Assembly: GCA_027574665.1 (NCBI GenBank)
Contig: CM050673.1
Coordinates: 7,363,420-7,427,419, forward strand
Direction of reading: 5' to 3'
DNA length: 64,000 bases
From: Rhynochetos jubatus
Lineage: Eukaryota > Chordata > Aves > Eurypygiformes > Rhynochetidae
A program made the position numbers and the translations under genes. Within the stretch, counting starts at the first letter, position 1. Each line of letters starts with the position of its first letter. The notes beneath the pieces were generated by a model. It was not told the DNA's origin. It ran no database searches and saw nothing but the letters and a program-made list of their open reading frames with translations. This document shows positions 1-11,419 of this stretch, one piece after another.

Positions 1-186
1 AGACCTGGCCTCTGCCCCTCGGCCGCGGCAGGCCTGTCCCAGCCCCGGTTCCCTTCCCGTTGCCAGCTGTGGCAGCGAGGGGCCGGAGAGCAGCCTCCCC
101 CTTTGAGGCAGAGGCACTGCGTGCCCATACCAGGGGGTCTGGCTGTTTGCACAGGAGGAGGCTCCACTTTGTGCATCGCTACGTAC

Positions 187-2094
187 CTTGACTTCGTACC
201 ACTGCTCAACCTCCCTGCGGTTCTTCTCAATGATCTGCTCGTACTCATTTCTCATGTCATTCAGTATCTTTGTCAGGTCTTCGCCCGGGGCAGCGTTGAC
301 CTCCACGCTCACATCACCGCCGGTTTGGGACTGCAGCAGTCTCATTTCCTGCAGCGTGCGAAGGGAGAACCAAGGAGCTCGGGTCACGTTTTTGGTGGGG
401 AGAGCAGGCAAAGCAGTATCGAGGGACAGAGCAATGACAATTATGTGACATGAGGCTGAAGTGATTTGATATGTACGTTTGGGAACCCTGAAGAACGAAA
501 GGACTATGTCTTGGCCGTGCTGTTTATCGTACCTCCTCATGGTTTCTCTTAAGAGCAATCAGCTCATCCTTCAGGGACTCGAGCTCGGATTCCAGTGATG
601 ATCTGAGCAGAGTCAGGTCATCCAGGAGATTTCTCAATCCATTAATATCAGCCTCCACAGTCTGACGAATGACCAGCTCATTCTCATACCTGTAACACAG
701 ACAAGAGAGACAGAGAAAAGGGGAAATGAGATGATAACAGTCAGTATCACACATCTTTCCCAGGTCAGTGTCCCAGTAAAACATGAGAAGGCAGTAACAC
801 CACTCGGGGCAGTGCTGCCTTGTCTCCGGAGATTACGAGCAGGATATGAAAGACATGCGAGTTGCACAGAGGGGTACTCACTTCATTCGGAAGTCGTCAG
901 CAGTCATCTTGCTGTTATCGATGTCCAGAAGCAGTTTGTTATTGTCCACAGTGGCAGAAATGATCTGAAAAAGGGCAAGTTGGAGAGGAGTCCTTCTGCA
1001 TTCTGGACATCCAGGACAAGAAGGAAGAAGACCCAAAGCCTTGGCAGGGCTTTCTTGCGGGTCTTGGAATCATTTCCTGCAGTAACGCGGGGGCCATATG
1101 AGGGGGCAGTGCTCCAAATCGACCTCTCAAGGAAGCCGGGGCTATGGCAGACCATCCTTCCAACTCCCTACTCTGTGCTTCTCTTTCCCTAGTTGGAGAG
1201 AGTTCTCCGTGCCCCAAGGGATGGATTCAGCCCTTTCCCTGCAACGTGCTGCTTCGCGGTCTCTTTGCTCTGGTTTTGGTACCGACGAAAGCTGATGGTA
1301 GGGGAGGCCTTGGCCTTCCCTCTGCTCCGTGTGGGAGTGTGCGGAGGCAAAGGGAGTCCAGATCGTGCAGCCCAGGTGCTGTGGCTTTGCCCTCCTTCCA
1401 GCTGAACGGGGTGGGAGCAGAGGGGAGGCCTGGAAACCACACAGGCCTGGTTTGGAGGCACCCGTCCAACGTGGGGTTTGCTTACGTGCGCCGGCAGGTT
1501 TGGGCCCGTGTCGGTGCCCGAGGGAAGGAGGGAGCCCTTGCAAGTGAGAATGGTGTGCGGGAGAGGGAGCCACCTTAGTGGGGGCTGTCCTACCTGATTC
1601 TGGAGCTGTTCGATGGTCTGGTAGTAGGCGGTGTAGTCCCTTGAAACACTGGGAGCTTGTTTCCTGTACCACTCCCGGATGTTGTGCTCGAGCTGAGCGT
1701 TTTGTTCCTCCAGCCTTCGCACTTTGTCCAGGTAAGATGCCAGGCGGTCATTGAGGTTCTGCATGGTGACCTTCTCATTGCCGTTCAGAAGGTTGTCCCC
1801 CCCCGCACCAAAGCCTCCACCAAAGCCTCCACCATAGCCTCCACCATAGCCTCCACCAAAGCCCGCTCCCAGGCCCCCACCAAAGCCACCAGCAAGGCTG
1901 CCAGCGCTCATGCCCCCCCCGTAGCCGATGCTGCACGCTCCCCCGCCATAGCTTCCCCCGCCTATCACGGAGGAGGCGTATTGCCTGCGGGAGACGGAGG
2001 AGCTCCTGCCGCTACCACCGCCACAGACACCTCCACCTCCACCCCCACCGCTCCTGTAGGAGGTGCTGGATGTTCTCTTGATGCTGCAGCTCAT
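187..2094 (-). CDS. Gene A: type I alpha-keratin, Gly-rich head, partial (exons 1-4)
   Basis: Intermediate-filament subunit, expected to pair with a type II keratin in epithelial cytoplasm. Exons (5' to 3'): 1594-2094, 882-964, 533-689, 187-348, all with AG/GT borders and agreeing phase, giving 301 residues. Bases 1-186 are intron 4; exons 5-8 lie outside the window. Residues 1-110 are a Gly/Ser head ([10 protein letters not shown] start, [11 protein letters not shown] runs). The rod starts near residue 111 with [16 protein letters not shown], the intact type I helix-start motif, then coil 1B (exon 3, [18 protein letters not shown]) and the linker-12 stretch [15 protein letters not shown] in exon 4. 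I see no cysteine in the rod part present. The start at 2094 is the first ATG 88 bp after a TATA box and matches the MSC- start of its neighbours. It groups with B and C by head type and upstream element. Family is sure; orthology to a named bird keratin is not. Confidence 0.93.
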
Positions 2095-2181
2095 GCTGGA
2101 AGTGATCAGATAGGCAGCCCCAGGTGCAAAGCCACAGCCCGAGAGAGAAAATCCAAGTGCAGCCGCCTGTCCTGCTGCTGG

Positions 2182-2211
2182 CTATTTATCCCTTGCTGGG
2201 GGGGTGTCACC
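2182..2211 (-). promoter_or_regulatory. Gene A core promoter (TATA and GGTGACACCC)
   Basis: On the minus strand, GATAAATAG ends 88 bp upstream of the ATG, and GGTGACACCC lies just upstream of it (2202-2211). Both recur at the same spacing in the other five keratin genes. The 5' UTR should be about 60-65 nt. The TATA box is the least canonical of the six. Confidence 0.75.
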
Positions 2212-2357
2212 GACAGCCAGCCCAGCTTCCCATGGGGCTTGCCAACCGTAGTGCTCATGCCAGAAGTGATGTGCTAAGGGAATTTTATCTGAGTTAAGTA
2301 AAACACATTACCATTCTCTTCAAATATGTCTGTGTTGATTCATACTCACCATGCACT

Positions 2358-2380
2358 ATAATTTCATGTGGGTGGCTCTT
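2358..2380 (-). promoter_or_regulatory. Gly-rich-set upstream element, gene A
   Basis: The + strand text TAATTTCATGTGGGTGGCTC lies about 265-285 bp upstream of the start codon. A similar block sits at the same distance in genes B and C and not in D-F. No factor is assigned. Confidence 0.45.
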
Positions 2381-2389
2381 GGTTGGGTA

Positions 2390-5300
2390 TTTTGTTGGAT
2401 AATGTAATATCTCATAGCTTCTATTAATCTGGTAATATATCGTTAGTAAGAGGAGTTAATGAAGGCTCCGCCTGGGTTGTCTGTCTCCTTCAGTCTTCTG
2501 TGTGGTGAAATTCAGTATTTCAGCTTTTGTCTTCCTCCTGGGATCACAGATAATGACTCGTAAGAATAGCAGCCTCTGAGGAACTCTTCATTCATTAGTC
2601 TCTTTAAAACCTACATTAGGTATTTATAAATCTACTTTAATTTAATTAAATAAATTATTAACCTGCATTCCTGTGTCTGTCATAGAGGAGCATTTTACAC
2701 TGACTTTTTTCTCTGGTGTCGCTGCTTATATTGAGGAATGTTTTCTGAAAGTACAGGTGGTGATTGCAGTCATTTTTCTTCTTGAAGAATCCTGGGTGAC
2801 AGCCACCGATGTGGCATTTTGCAAATCAAACAGCCATTCATTTTATTTCAGTGACTTGAGAGGAGAAATTACTGATATTTCACGTTTTAATAATCATATT
2901 AAAACCAGCCATTTATCGGGATATGTCCTTGAATTACATAATGCAGCATAAAAAAGTCTGATGAAAAGATACAGTGTCAAAGATTAGATCTGAAAAAATA
3001 TCATCATTATCTGAACTCGTTACCGTGAATCGTGTTTGCCAACGGTGAGAGAGTGTCTTGCAACATGGAACACGGAGTGAGAAACCATTGGGTGTTTTTT
3101 TCCACTGCCCATGCAATATGGGGTGTTCAGTGATTTGCTTTTTCCATCTTTACCAACCAACCTTCTCTGAGACTGGGAAAAGCCTTGAACAGAAACAAAC
3201 TCTCGGGTTTCCAGCTGTGCATTGGCACCATGACTCCTGCAGAAGAGTCATTTGGCTGGTACAGAGCAAGCTGGCGGAGCTGGCGGAATCTCCTGTGAAT
3301 TACCACCTCAAAAGCAGCTTGTCCACAGTGAGGGAGGATGAATTCAACCTAGAGATAGTTTAGGAAGACATTCCCTGTTACAGGAGGGGAAATAAACTCA
3401 TTACAATTAGCAAAAGAAGAGTGCAAAGGGATTGAGTCCCCTTCCACACGAAGGTAGGTATGGAAGGAGGGAGTAGGATTGTTGGAGGCTGAAGACAGTG
3501 TGCCTCCGTGCCCGTGGATGTAAAAAGAGCTGGGGCTGGATCCTGGACTGGAGCACCTCTCAACTCTGCCTTGCTCTTGGCACGCCGCTGTGCCCTTCAG
3601 CGTCTCCAACACCCCGTGAAACAGCAGCTGCTCCCTGCCGTTCTCCCGCAGTAGCACAAGCACCAAGGAAGCTCCTTACTGACAAGATTCCTGCTCCCAC
3701 ATTGCCTCGGAGAGCAGACAGACGGCTGTTGAGAAAGTTTGCATGTCAGTGTGACCTGTAGTTCTGGAAATTAATTTTGCGTCCATTCTCTCAATCCACA
3801 CCCTCGTGCATCGACATGTTTTACCATTAGTCAACGGTGCTAGCTCCTCTTCCACCCTTCCACCCCCCTCCCCATTTCTTTGGCTCTTCATTCACCCCCC
3901 CAGCCCTGCATCAGCATTTTGACCTCCAGGTCTGTGTGCCGGTGAAGTACACCCTTCACTTGGGCAGCCTGGGGGTAGGTTTAGCCCCTCATTTGCCCAG
4001 GGCACTCTGCTAGCTTCGCTGTGTGCCTTCCTTCACAATTCAGCTGCACCACAGACATGCTGGCTCGGCGTGGGTCAGGACAGGGCCTTCTGCAAAGGGC
4101 TGTATGGGCTGAGCCCACCCCCAGGGACCTGTGGGGAGACCAGCATGTGGGGCAGGCGCTGCCCTTCTGTGTTCCTGCCCAGGTTTTCCACCACTGGCTT
4201 GGCTGGTGAGCTGCACAGCCTGGAGCTGCTGTCTGTTCTGTCGAGGTGATAGCTGTACAATGGACTAGCACTTCCAAATGAGTTGGGGGAATTCAGGTGC
4301 TCCTTAAGTTAACAAAGCTGTGGTTTGTGATCTGCCTGCTTTGGCAGCCCTCTGTCCTCCAAATGATCATGAAAAGCATCATTCCAGAGATTCCTCAAGC
4401 GTGCACAAGAGCCTGCTTTGAAAGGCTTAGGACAGCACGTTTCCTTTGATCTCTGAATTTGTTAGTCTCCAGAAGGCAAAGTTATTTTTCTCTACTAAGA
4501 CCCTGGGAATGGATTTTATCCATGGGGGTGGGCTGCGATGAAACAAGCTACTGTTTGTTTTCATGAACAAAGTTGTCCCAGTCACTGCAGAATGCTGTAC
4601 TGTCATTTGGTTGAAATAATGACAATAAACACACATATAAAAAGCTGGACAGAAGCACATGAACTCCCCAAAGACAGCTAATGCCAGGAGTGCTTTCTGT
4701 TTGTTTGCTGAGTTGCTCGGAGCTGTTGCAGCAGCTAAATAATCTGGTTGTTTGTTTGCATTCAGGGATGTTTTTAGGTAACTGGATGTGGCTGAGAGAG
4801 TTCATTTTCTTCACAGTACAGATCTTCCTGTATCCAAAAGTAAATATTCCGGGTACTGTCACAGGAACTTCATGTGTCACAGGCAAATATTGCTGTTGGT
4901 ATGAACGTTTTACGGAGAACTTTGTCAAGATCCTGTAAGTTGTATTTCCTTTTAACTTCTTTTTCTTGTCTGTTCAAAACCAGATCCCTGGTTTGTGCTT
5001 TTCCAGTGTAAACCCATGAGTGCCAGTTAAGTTTTTGTGAATCCCTTCCCCTTTGCAATCCTGGTTCTGTAATCATTGGAGTTCCACTGTTTGGGGCCTG
5101 GGTGGGCACTCTGATGCCAACTGCAGCAGCATTCATACAGTGCTGAGATTCTGCAGGCTCTTCTGGGCTGATAGTCAGCTGCTGGCAGTCTCAGAGCTCA
5201 GCTCCACAGGCGTATCTGGCACGTTACTGAAAACCAAAGGCACAGCACAGGGTGCTCCAAGATTGCAATCTGCCCTGAGTGCTCAGAAATTGTGCTTTAA

Positions 5301-5430
5301 CTCTCAATTTCATGATCAATGATTGTAATGTATCATCCGCTTTTCTACCTGGAGGCGTGTGTTGGCATGGCTTTGCATTTTCATGTGGTTACACCTACAG
5401 AAGGGAAGAAAACCTACACACAGGATTCTG
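2390..5430. other. Spacer between genes A and B
   Basis: About 3 kb from the A promoter to the B poly(A) site. AT-rich near 2390-2660 and mixed afterwards. Open frames on both strands are short and unlike known proteins. I see no repeat family, RNA gene or exon that I can support. Confidence 0.6.
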
Positions 5431-5453
5431 GTTGCATCAGACAGAAATGAAGT

Positions 5454-5459
5454 TTTATT
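5454..5459 (-). terminator. Poly(A) signal of gene B
   Basis: AATAAA on the minus strand, followed by ACTTCATTTCTGTCTGATGCAACC, closely like the sequence after the signals of C, D and E. The 3' UTR from the stop at 5739 is about 300 nt. Confidence 0.85.
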
Positions 5460-5738
5460 AGCGACAATTTCCTGATACAGAACTACCCAAGTAACAAACA
5501 GGTCGAATCTGCAAAGCAAGTAGCTCAAGTGCCAGCGACTGAAGCCTCAGAGCATTCTGAGCAGAAGCAGCACGTAGCGTGGCAGGCAGGCAGGCGGCCC
5601 TCTTGGGCTAGACGACATCAGGGATGTTGGGGAGCTGCTACGAGCATCTCTCTTTCTTCAGGAGCATGGGGAATGTAAAGGATCTGGGCCAATTCCTGTT
5701 TGAAACGTCTTGCACTGTAGGATCCTCAGTGTATATTC

Positions 5739-8700
5739 TTAGTCAAAAGATTTTCTTCCGTAGCCTGTTGAGGAATAAAGCAAGCAGTAAATTCTTCAGT
5801 GCTGGCACTGAAGCTCTGAGGCACCAGTATTTACTTGGCTCTGTGCTAGGTGCCCGTAAGCATTCCAAAAGCATAAGGGGAAGCTTCATCATGGTTCAAA
5901 AGCAGTGGTATTTATGAGGTTCTGCAAAGACTGAGAGAGACGGAGAAGAGCCGCTCAGGCTTTAGCTACGTGATTTGCTGATGTCACCCACAAAGCTGAA
6001 TAGAAATCAAATGTGTGTTTCTTGACCAAGTTGATCCTTGGCACGCTAATAGGAAAGAATTTTTGGTAAAAGTAAATCTAACACTTTCCAGAAGTTTCAG
6101 TGTATCCTGGGTACTGTTTAGCTCCAGAAGAGTATGTTGGCATGGTGTGTAAATTAGTGAGGACAGGACTGAGAGAGCAACGTGACCATACAACAGTTCT
6201 CACCTTGGCTTTCACCACCACTCCTGCAGGACTGAGACTGGGAAGATGAAGAGTAGGCGTGGGAACTGCTGACCCCTCCTGAGATCCTTCCTCCTCCTCC
6301 AGCAACAGATCCACCGCTTACCCCTCCCATTCCTCCTCCTATTCCTCCTCCTATTCCTCCTCCCATTCCTCCTCCCATTCCTCCTCCCATTCCGCTGCCG
6401 GAGGAAATGCCACCACCTCCATATCCACTGCTTATGCTACCACCTCCTCCTCCTCCTCTTCCTCCTCCAGAAGAATAGCCGCCACCTCCTATTCTACCAC
6501 CTCCCATGCTTCCTCCCATTCCTTCTGGTATTCTGTAAAGAGAGAGAAAGGAGAAGAAAAAAGTTAACCAAATGCACTTTTGACCTGGGAAGGAAGTCTG
6601 TCTACAGAACCGGCACAGAAACCTGCACTTCTCCTGCCTGTACTTCTCCTTTTTAGGAATAGCATAGACCAGCCAGGCAACCTGTGCAGTGCCAACAATC
6701 AATCTCCCTTTCAATTTCAGCTTGAAAGTCAGAGTTTTTGCTTTTCCCACCTTCTGCTCAGATATTTCTGGCACGATTCAGCATTGCTGCGCTATCAGTG
6801 TATGGTGTCACTGCGCTCCACGTTGGAAAGGCAGAAAATGAAGCTTTAGCTGTTCTTGCAGGTGCCGCCTACAAGCAGAAGCAGGCTGACTGCATGAGGG
6901 CAACCAAAGTGGCTTGAACTTTCAGAGAATTACACCCTGAGATTTTTAGGAATGTCTGGAAAACGATGGTATTTTGCTGCTTACAGTCTTTTCCAGGGTG
7001 ACTTCTGCCCATTCAGTTCCTGCCCTTTCTGGAACCTGGATAAAGTTAAGGCTCTGTATGCGGGTTTCCCTGTCCAGCCCCAAATCAGTAGTTCAGAATT
7101 TCTACGTTAATTTTTCCTCCCATGATTATATTCTGAATGGGTTTGCCAAGAAGCGTGTCATACCTCCAACCTGGGTGGTGTTTGGTTGATGGCTACATTA
7201 GGCTCATTTCAGTGCCCGCTCTGTGTTGCAAACCTTGACTGTTAATTACCCGCTTTGTGCCTAATCTAGCAACCCTGGGTCGCACAAGGTGCTCTGTTCT
7301 TTTGTCAGTTTACATACACAAGGTCTTGCTGCCCTTCCTCAAGCAGGGCCCGGTACTGAGCAATCTCCTGTTCCAGGCGGGTCTTGATGCCCAGGAGCAT
7401 CTTGTACTCCTGGTTCTGACTCTCCATCTCGCAGCGGATGCTGGCCAGCTCCTCCTCCAAGGGACCGATCATACTCTGGATCTGCTGCAGCTGCATGTTG
7501 TAGCGACGTTCTGTGTCTTCCAAGTTGGATTGCAAAGAGTCGACCTGCAAACGGAAAACAAGAGCCAGCGTTTATGGGAATGTGGCAAGTTTCGCTCATT
7601 TTTGTGGAAAAATTGGAGATCTTCACAAACCAGAGAGAAACTTCTCTGAAGACAAGTAATCCAGTATCCCGTTCTCCACAGGAGGAGTACTTTCTAAGTG
7701 TACCCATTCTTTCCTTCTAGTGACACATACAGCCTGCGTCACAGGTGAAGCAGAAGCAAACAGCTGTACTTACCATGCTGATTTGGGACTGCAGCTCAAT
7801 TTCCAGGCTTTGATATTCACGCCTCAGCTCAGAGATCTGCTGGTTGCTCGATTGTATCTCCTGGCCACTTGAGTGGACTTGTTGGTTAACTTCTTCCATC
7901 TGAAAAAATAATTTTTGATAGTAAGAAAACACTGCGGGGTTATCATAAAAGCAATTAATAAGAATGAAGAAAAAGGTCACGGAGACTGACTCTGTGCATT
8001 CCCCACGTGCCACTCTGCTAACTCACTCTGTGTAATTCACCTTTAATTAGAACACGGAGGCCCTACGTGCTTTCCCACACAACCTTAATACTCCAGAACT
8101 GACCTGTTACAGCAAACTGCCTAAAGTCATTTAAAGTCAGTGTCCCTTAAATAACAGGCGATAAGTTGCCTTTCTTCTCCGGATGTAAACGAGTCCAGTT
8201 CTTTGTGAAAGATTCAGTATCCGACCCGCCCTGTGCTTTACCTTGGTTTCGTACCAGCTTTCCACCTCTCTCCGGTTGTTCTCAATAAGCCGTTCGTATT
8301 CACAACGCATTTCATTTAATTTTTCCATCAAATTAATGCCAGGAGTGGCATTGACCTCCACATTGACATCGCCTCCTGACTGTGTTTGCAGGCCTTTCAG
8401 CTCCTGAAAAGAAAACACAAAACCCCACCAAGTTCTTAAAGGGAGAAGGGGAGAGGTATCACTGTTCCAAAGAAAGGGACAGAGATCCTCACCCTCCTGC
8501 ACAGGGGAGCTCGTCTGCCCCTCTCAGGAAAGGGAGCAGCTCTGCCATTCCAAAGCCAAACTTTACAACACCCAGCCCCTGCATACACATGGACCCAGAC
8601 ATTTTCCCCTCAGGACCATAAGGAATGCTATGCAATGTGCTCTTTGTGAAAATCCTTTTATATGTTTCTGTTCTCATTGGGAAAAATCATTACAGTTACT

Positions 8701-10932
8701 ATGAATATTTTCCTGTGACTCCTCCATATTTTCTATCCAATTTTCCTTCCATAAGTCCATCAACAAGGCACATGTTGACCTAAGTGTCTTTTTATACCAG
8801 TTCTGGGCAGCTATGGATGCTACATACTCCTGAAAACTGAAGCCAGACTGCCCTAAATTGGATTATCACAGCCAGCGGCCAAAATCTGGTTCCTGCTGGT
8901 GGAAGAAATCCACAGGAAATCCTGTGAGAGTTGAGTTTTCATTAGTTAGTAAAGTGTGGAGAAACTCACCTCTTCATGGTTCTTCTTGAGGTAGATCAGT
9001 TCCTCTTTTAGGGATTCAAACTGTGTCTCCAGGTCAGATCTGGCTAGAGTCAGTTGATCCAAAAGTGGACGTAATCCATTAATATCACTTGCCACGCTCT
9101 GGTGGAGAGTATATTCCGTTTCATACCTAAACAACAGACAAGGAAGATGTTAGTAAATGTGCTGCCAGACCTCTCCTCTTGTTGTCTTGATTATGAACAG
9201 CTCCCGTCAGTCCATCTTTGGTCTTCAGTCCCATTGCTGCATTCTTAACACCAATTTCTGAGATTTATGTGATGTAGATTATGCTTATAAATCTACATGC
9301 AAGGATGGAGAAACTTCAAACGCAGTCCTTTAAGTGGCACTCTTCCATAACTGGAGAAAAACAGTAGTGAAAGACTAACAAAATCACTCTCAGAATGCGT
9401 TTCCCAGCAGTTACATGTTCTGCCATTGGAGTCAAGAGGCTGTGGCATCTACAGAGAGCACAAGCGTGATTGTTATTCTCAGCACAACCAGAACACAGCC
9501 CCATACTAGCTACTGTGAGGAAAACTCTCAACTAAAACCAACGCAGCAGGAAGAGGGAATGAGGGAGGAAGGGAAAGACTCACTTCAGCCTGAAGTCATC
9601 CACAGTCATTCTGGTGTTGTCAATGTCAAGAAGGATCTTGTTGAGGTCCACACTTGCACCAACAATCTAGAAGGGAGAGAGCAGATGTTATTCGGTCAAT
9701 TCTCGTGCCAGTGGGACACACAGACAGAGGGAAGGAATAGCTGTGCGGAAACACGTTTCAGATCTCTTTGTGGTAAGGTCAAGCCTGACTAGTGCTGCAG
9801 GAGCTATATGGAGAGAGGAGAGTTTACTGCCTCCAGTTAAAAGAAAGTGCTTTTCTGTCAATAGTGGTTTACAGATATCCGTTCAAGCCGTAATACCTTC
9901 TTGGGAAGAGTAACTAAATTAATTCCTCACACGTTATCAGTATTCTTCTCAGCACAACCCAAACACAGCCTCACACTAGCTAGTCCGAGGAAAATTAACT
10001 CTCTCCCAGCTAAAGCCACAAAGTGTGGCAGAATACACACATCACCCAGAGCAGAGAAAAAACCAGGAGCCAGGCTTTGTCCCCACACCATCTGCTTCCT
10101 GGCGGAAACAAAGGAGGGAAGGTAGCGCTCCAAACAGGGATATTGTGCTGCAGGAGGCAAGTGCCCTTCTGGGGAGAATCTGTTCCAAGTTAGTTGAAAG
10201 ATATCATACCTGGTTTTGCAGTTCTTCAATTGTTCTGTAATATTGGCTGTAGTCCCTGGTGCCAGTGGGACCTTGATTTTTATACCACTCCCTGATCATG
10301 TGTTCAAGTTGACTATTTTCATCTTCCAAGCGTCGCACTTTATCCAAGTAAGACGCCAGGCGATCATTAAGGTTCTGCATGGTCAACTTTTCATTTGTGG
10401 AGAGCAAGCCGGCATCTTCACCAAACCCCATTCCACCAAAACCACCTCCACCATAGCCACCTCCACCAAAGCTGCCACCACCAAAGCTGCCACTACTCCC
10501 AAAGCCACTAAATCCACCTCCACTATATCCACCACTGCCATAACTGCCTCCATAACCACCTCCCATCCCCCCAAAACCACCCCCACCTGATCCAAATCCT
10601 CCTCCCATACTTCCACAGCTCATTCCTCCTCCATAACTGCCACCACTCATTCTCCCCCCATAGCTACTGTGGCTAATCCTTCCACAACTGCCACTGCTAA
10701 AGCCCCCTCCATAGCTGCTCCTGGAAACTCCTCCACCAAAGCTTCTCCCAGAAAAGCCTCCGCTTCCTCCAGAAGTGTATTTTCTGCTGGACACTGAGGA
10801 GTATCCACCAGACTTACGAGCTCCACAGCTGCTCCCCCCTCCACTACCAAATCCTCCTCCACCACCACCACCACCACCACCTCCACTGCTAATCTTCATG
10901 GTACTAGTTGAAGACTTCGTGCCACAGCTCAT
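5739..10932 (-). CDS. Gene B: type I alpha-keratin with Gly-rich head and tail (K10-like)
   Basis: Eight exons: 10210-10932, 9584-9666, 8970-9126, 8242-8403, 7774-7899, 7318-7544, 6204-6532, 5739-5764; the join is 1833 nt, 610 residues. The head (about 1-184) is Gly/Ser/Tyr loops. The rod begins [19 protein letters not shown] and ends [26 protein letters not shown]. The rod has only two cysteines. The tail (about 120 residues, exons 7-8) is GGG(M/I) repeats, then [13 protein letters not shown], and closes GYGRKSFD-stop. The tiny last exon is placed by its match to gene C (acceptor CTCAACAG versus CTTTCAACAG; ends GYGRKSFD versus GSFRKSED). Gly-rich ends on both sides resemble mammalian K10/K9 of suprabasal epidermis; that comparison is by composition only. 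Exon 6 is nearly identical to that of gene C. The start at 10932 (MSCGTKSS) lies 93 bp from a TATA box; an in-frame ATG nine codons upstream is less like the neighbours. Confidence 0.94.
6328..6392 (-). repeat. 12-bp tandem repeat in gene B tail exon
   Basis: Units of ATTCCTCCTCC(C/T) on the + strand, about five to six copies, coding GGG(M/I) loops of the keratin tail. The repeat is in frame, so copy-number change would lengthen or shorten the glycine loop without breaking the gene. Confidence 0.8.
9467..9540. repeat. Copy 1 of an intronic duplication in gene B
   Basis: Intron 2 text TTCTCAGCACAACCAGAACA and the following CCCATACTAGCTACTGTGAGG recur, diverged, in intron 1 at 9940-10018. The two copies flank exon 2. 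Confidence 0.6.
9940..10018. repeat. Copy 2 of an intronic duplication in gene B
   Basis: Intron 1 text TTCTCAGCACAACCCAAACA and CACACTAGCTAGTCCGAGGAA matches the copy in intron 2 at 9467-9540, in direct orientation, with several substitutions and small gaps. Confidence 0.6.
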
Positions 10933-11024
10933 AGTGACAGCAGGTGAGAGTCTAACCACAATCCCAAATTTAGGTGCACAGCCTGATAAGATTCAGGACT
11001 GCGAATTTTCATCCCCAGCTCTCT

Positions 11025-11115
11025 CTATTTATACTTTGACAGTGGGTGTCTCCATCAGGGTGTTTCCTTCTCCCAGGGCATTTACCAACCTTGTTGTTTG
11101 TGCCAAGAATAATTT
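11025..11115 (-). promoter_or_regulatory. Gene B promoter module
   Basis: Minus-strand TATAAATAG (11025-11033) lies 93 bp from the ATG; GGAGACACCCAC (11042-11053) and AAATTATTCTTGGCA (11101-11115) follow upstream. The TTGGCA part could be an NF1 half-site (inference). The module is repeated at genes C, D and E. Confidence 0.8.
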
Positions 11116-11195
11116 GCTGAACAATATTTTTGTGCTGCTATCTCAGGCAATCTAGCCCATCACTGGCTTTATGGTATTTGTTTAAGACCGAACAT

Positions 11196-11216
11196 TTAAT
11201 TTCTTTTAGGTGGCAT
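11196..11216 (-). promoter_or_regulatory. Gly-rich-set upstream element, gene B
   Basis: The + strand text TTAATTTCTTTTAGGTGGCA, about 265-285 bp upstream of the start, aligns with the blocks of genes A and C. Preceding bases (TTTGTTTAAGACCGAACA) also match C. Confidence 0.5.
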
Positions 11217-11419
11217 TCGTTTCATTTAGCTTTTTCTGGTATAGGTAGTCTTTTGCCTCAGGAGCCTGGATCTGCTTTGCCATGGAAAAGCCACTATATA
11301 CCGGCTGCTGTTGAAGCTGATGTTGAGATCAGTGTACCTGATGGAACTGCGCAGAGGATTTTCTGTTCTCAGTTCTTCCCTAGAAGAAAGCAGATGAGGC
11401 CCAAATCTCTTACATGAGA

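Noticed and set aside
5620-5940. Other last-exon choices for gene B (acceptors near 5930 and 5630)
   Set aside because: The exon at 5739-5764 matches gene C in acceptor, length, phase and peptide; the others do not.
10216-10590. Plus-strand Thr/Ser-rich frames over keratin heads (also at 1657-2277 and 38358-38585)
   Set aside because: Antisense shadows of glycine-loop coding sequence.
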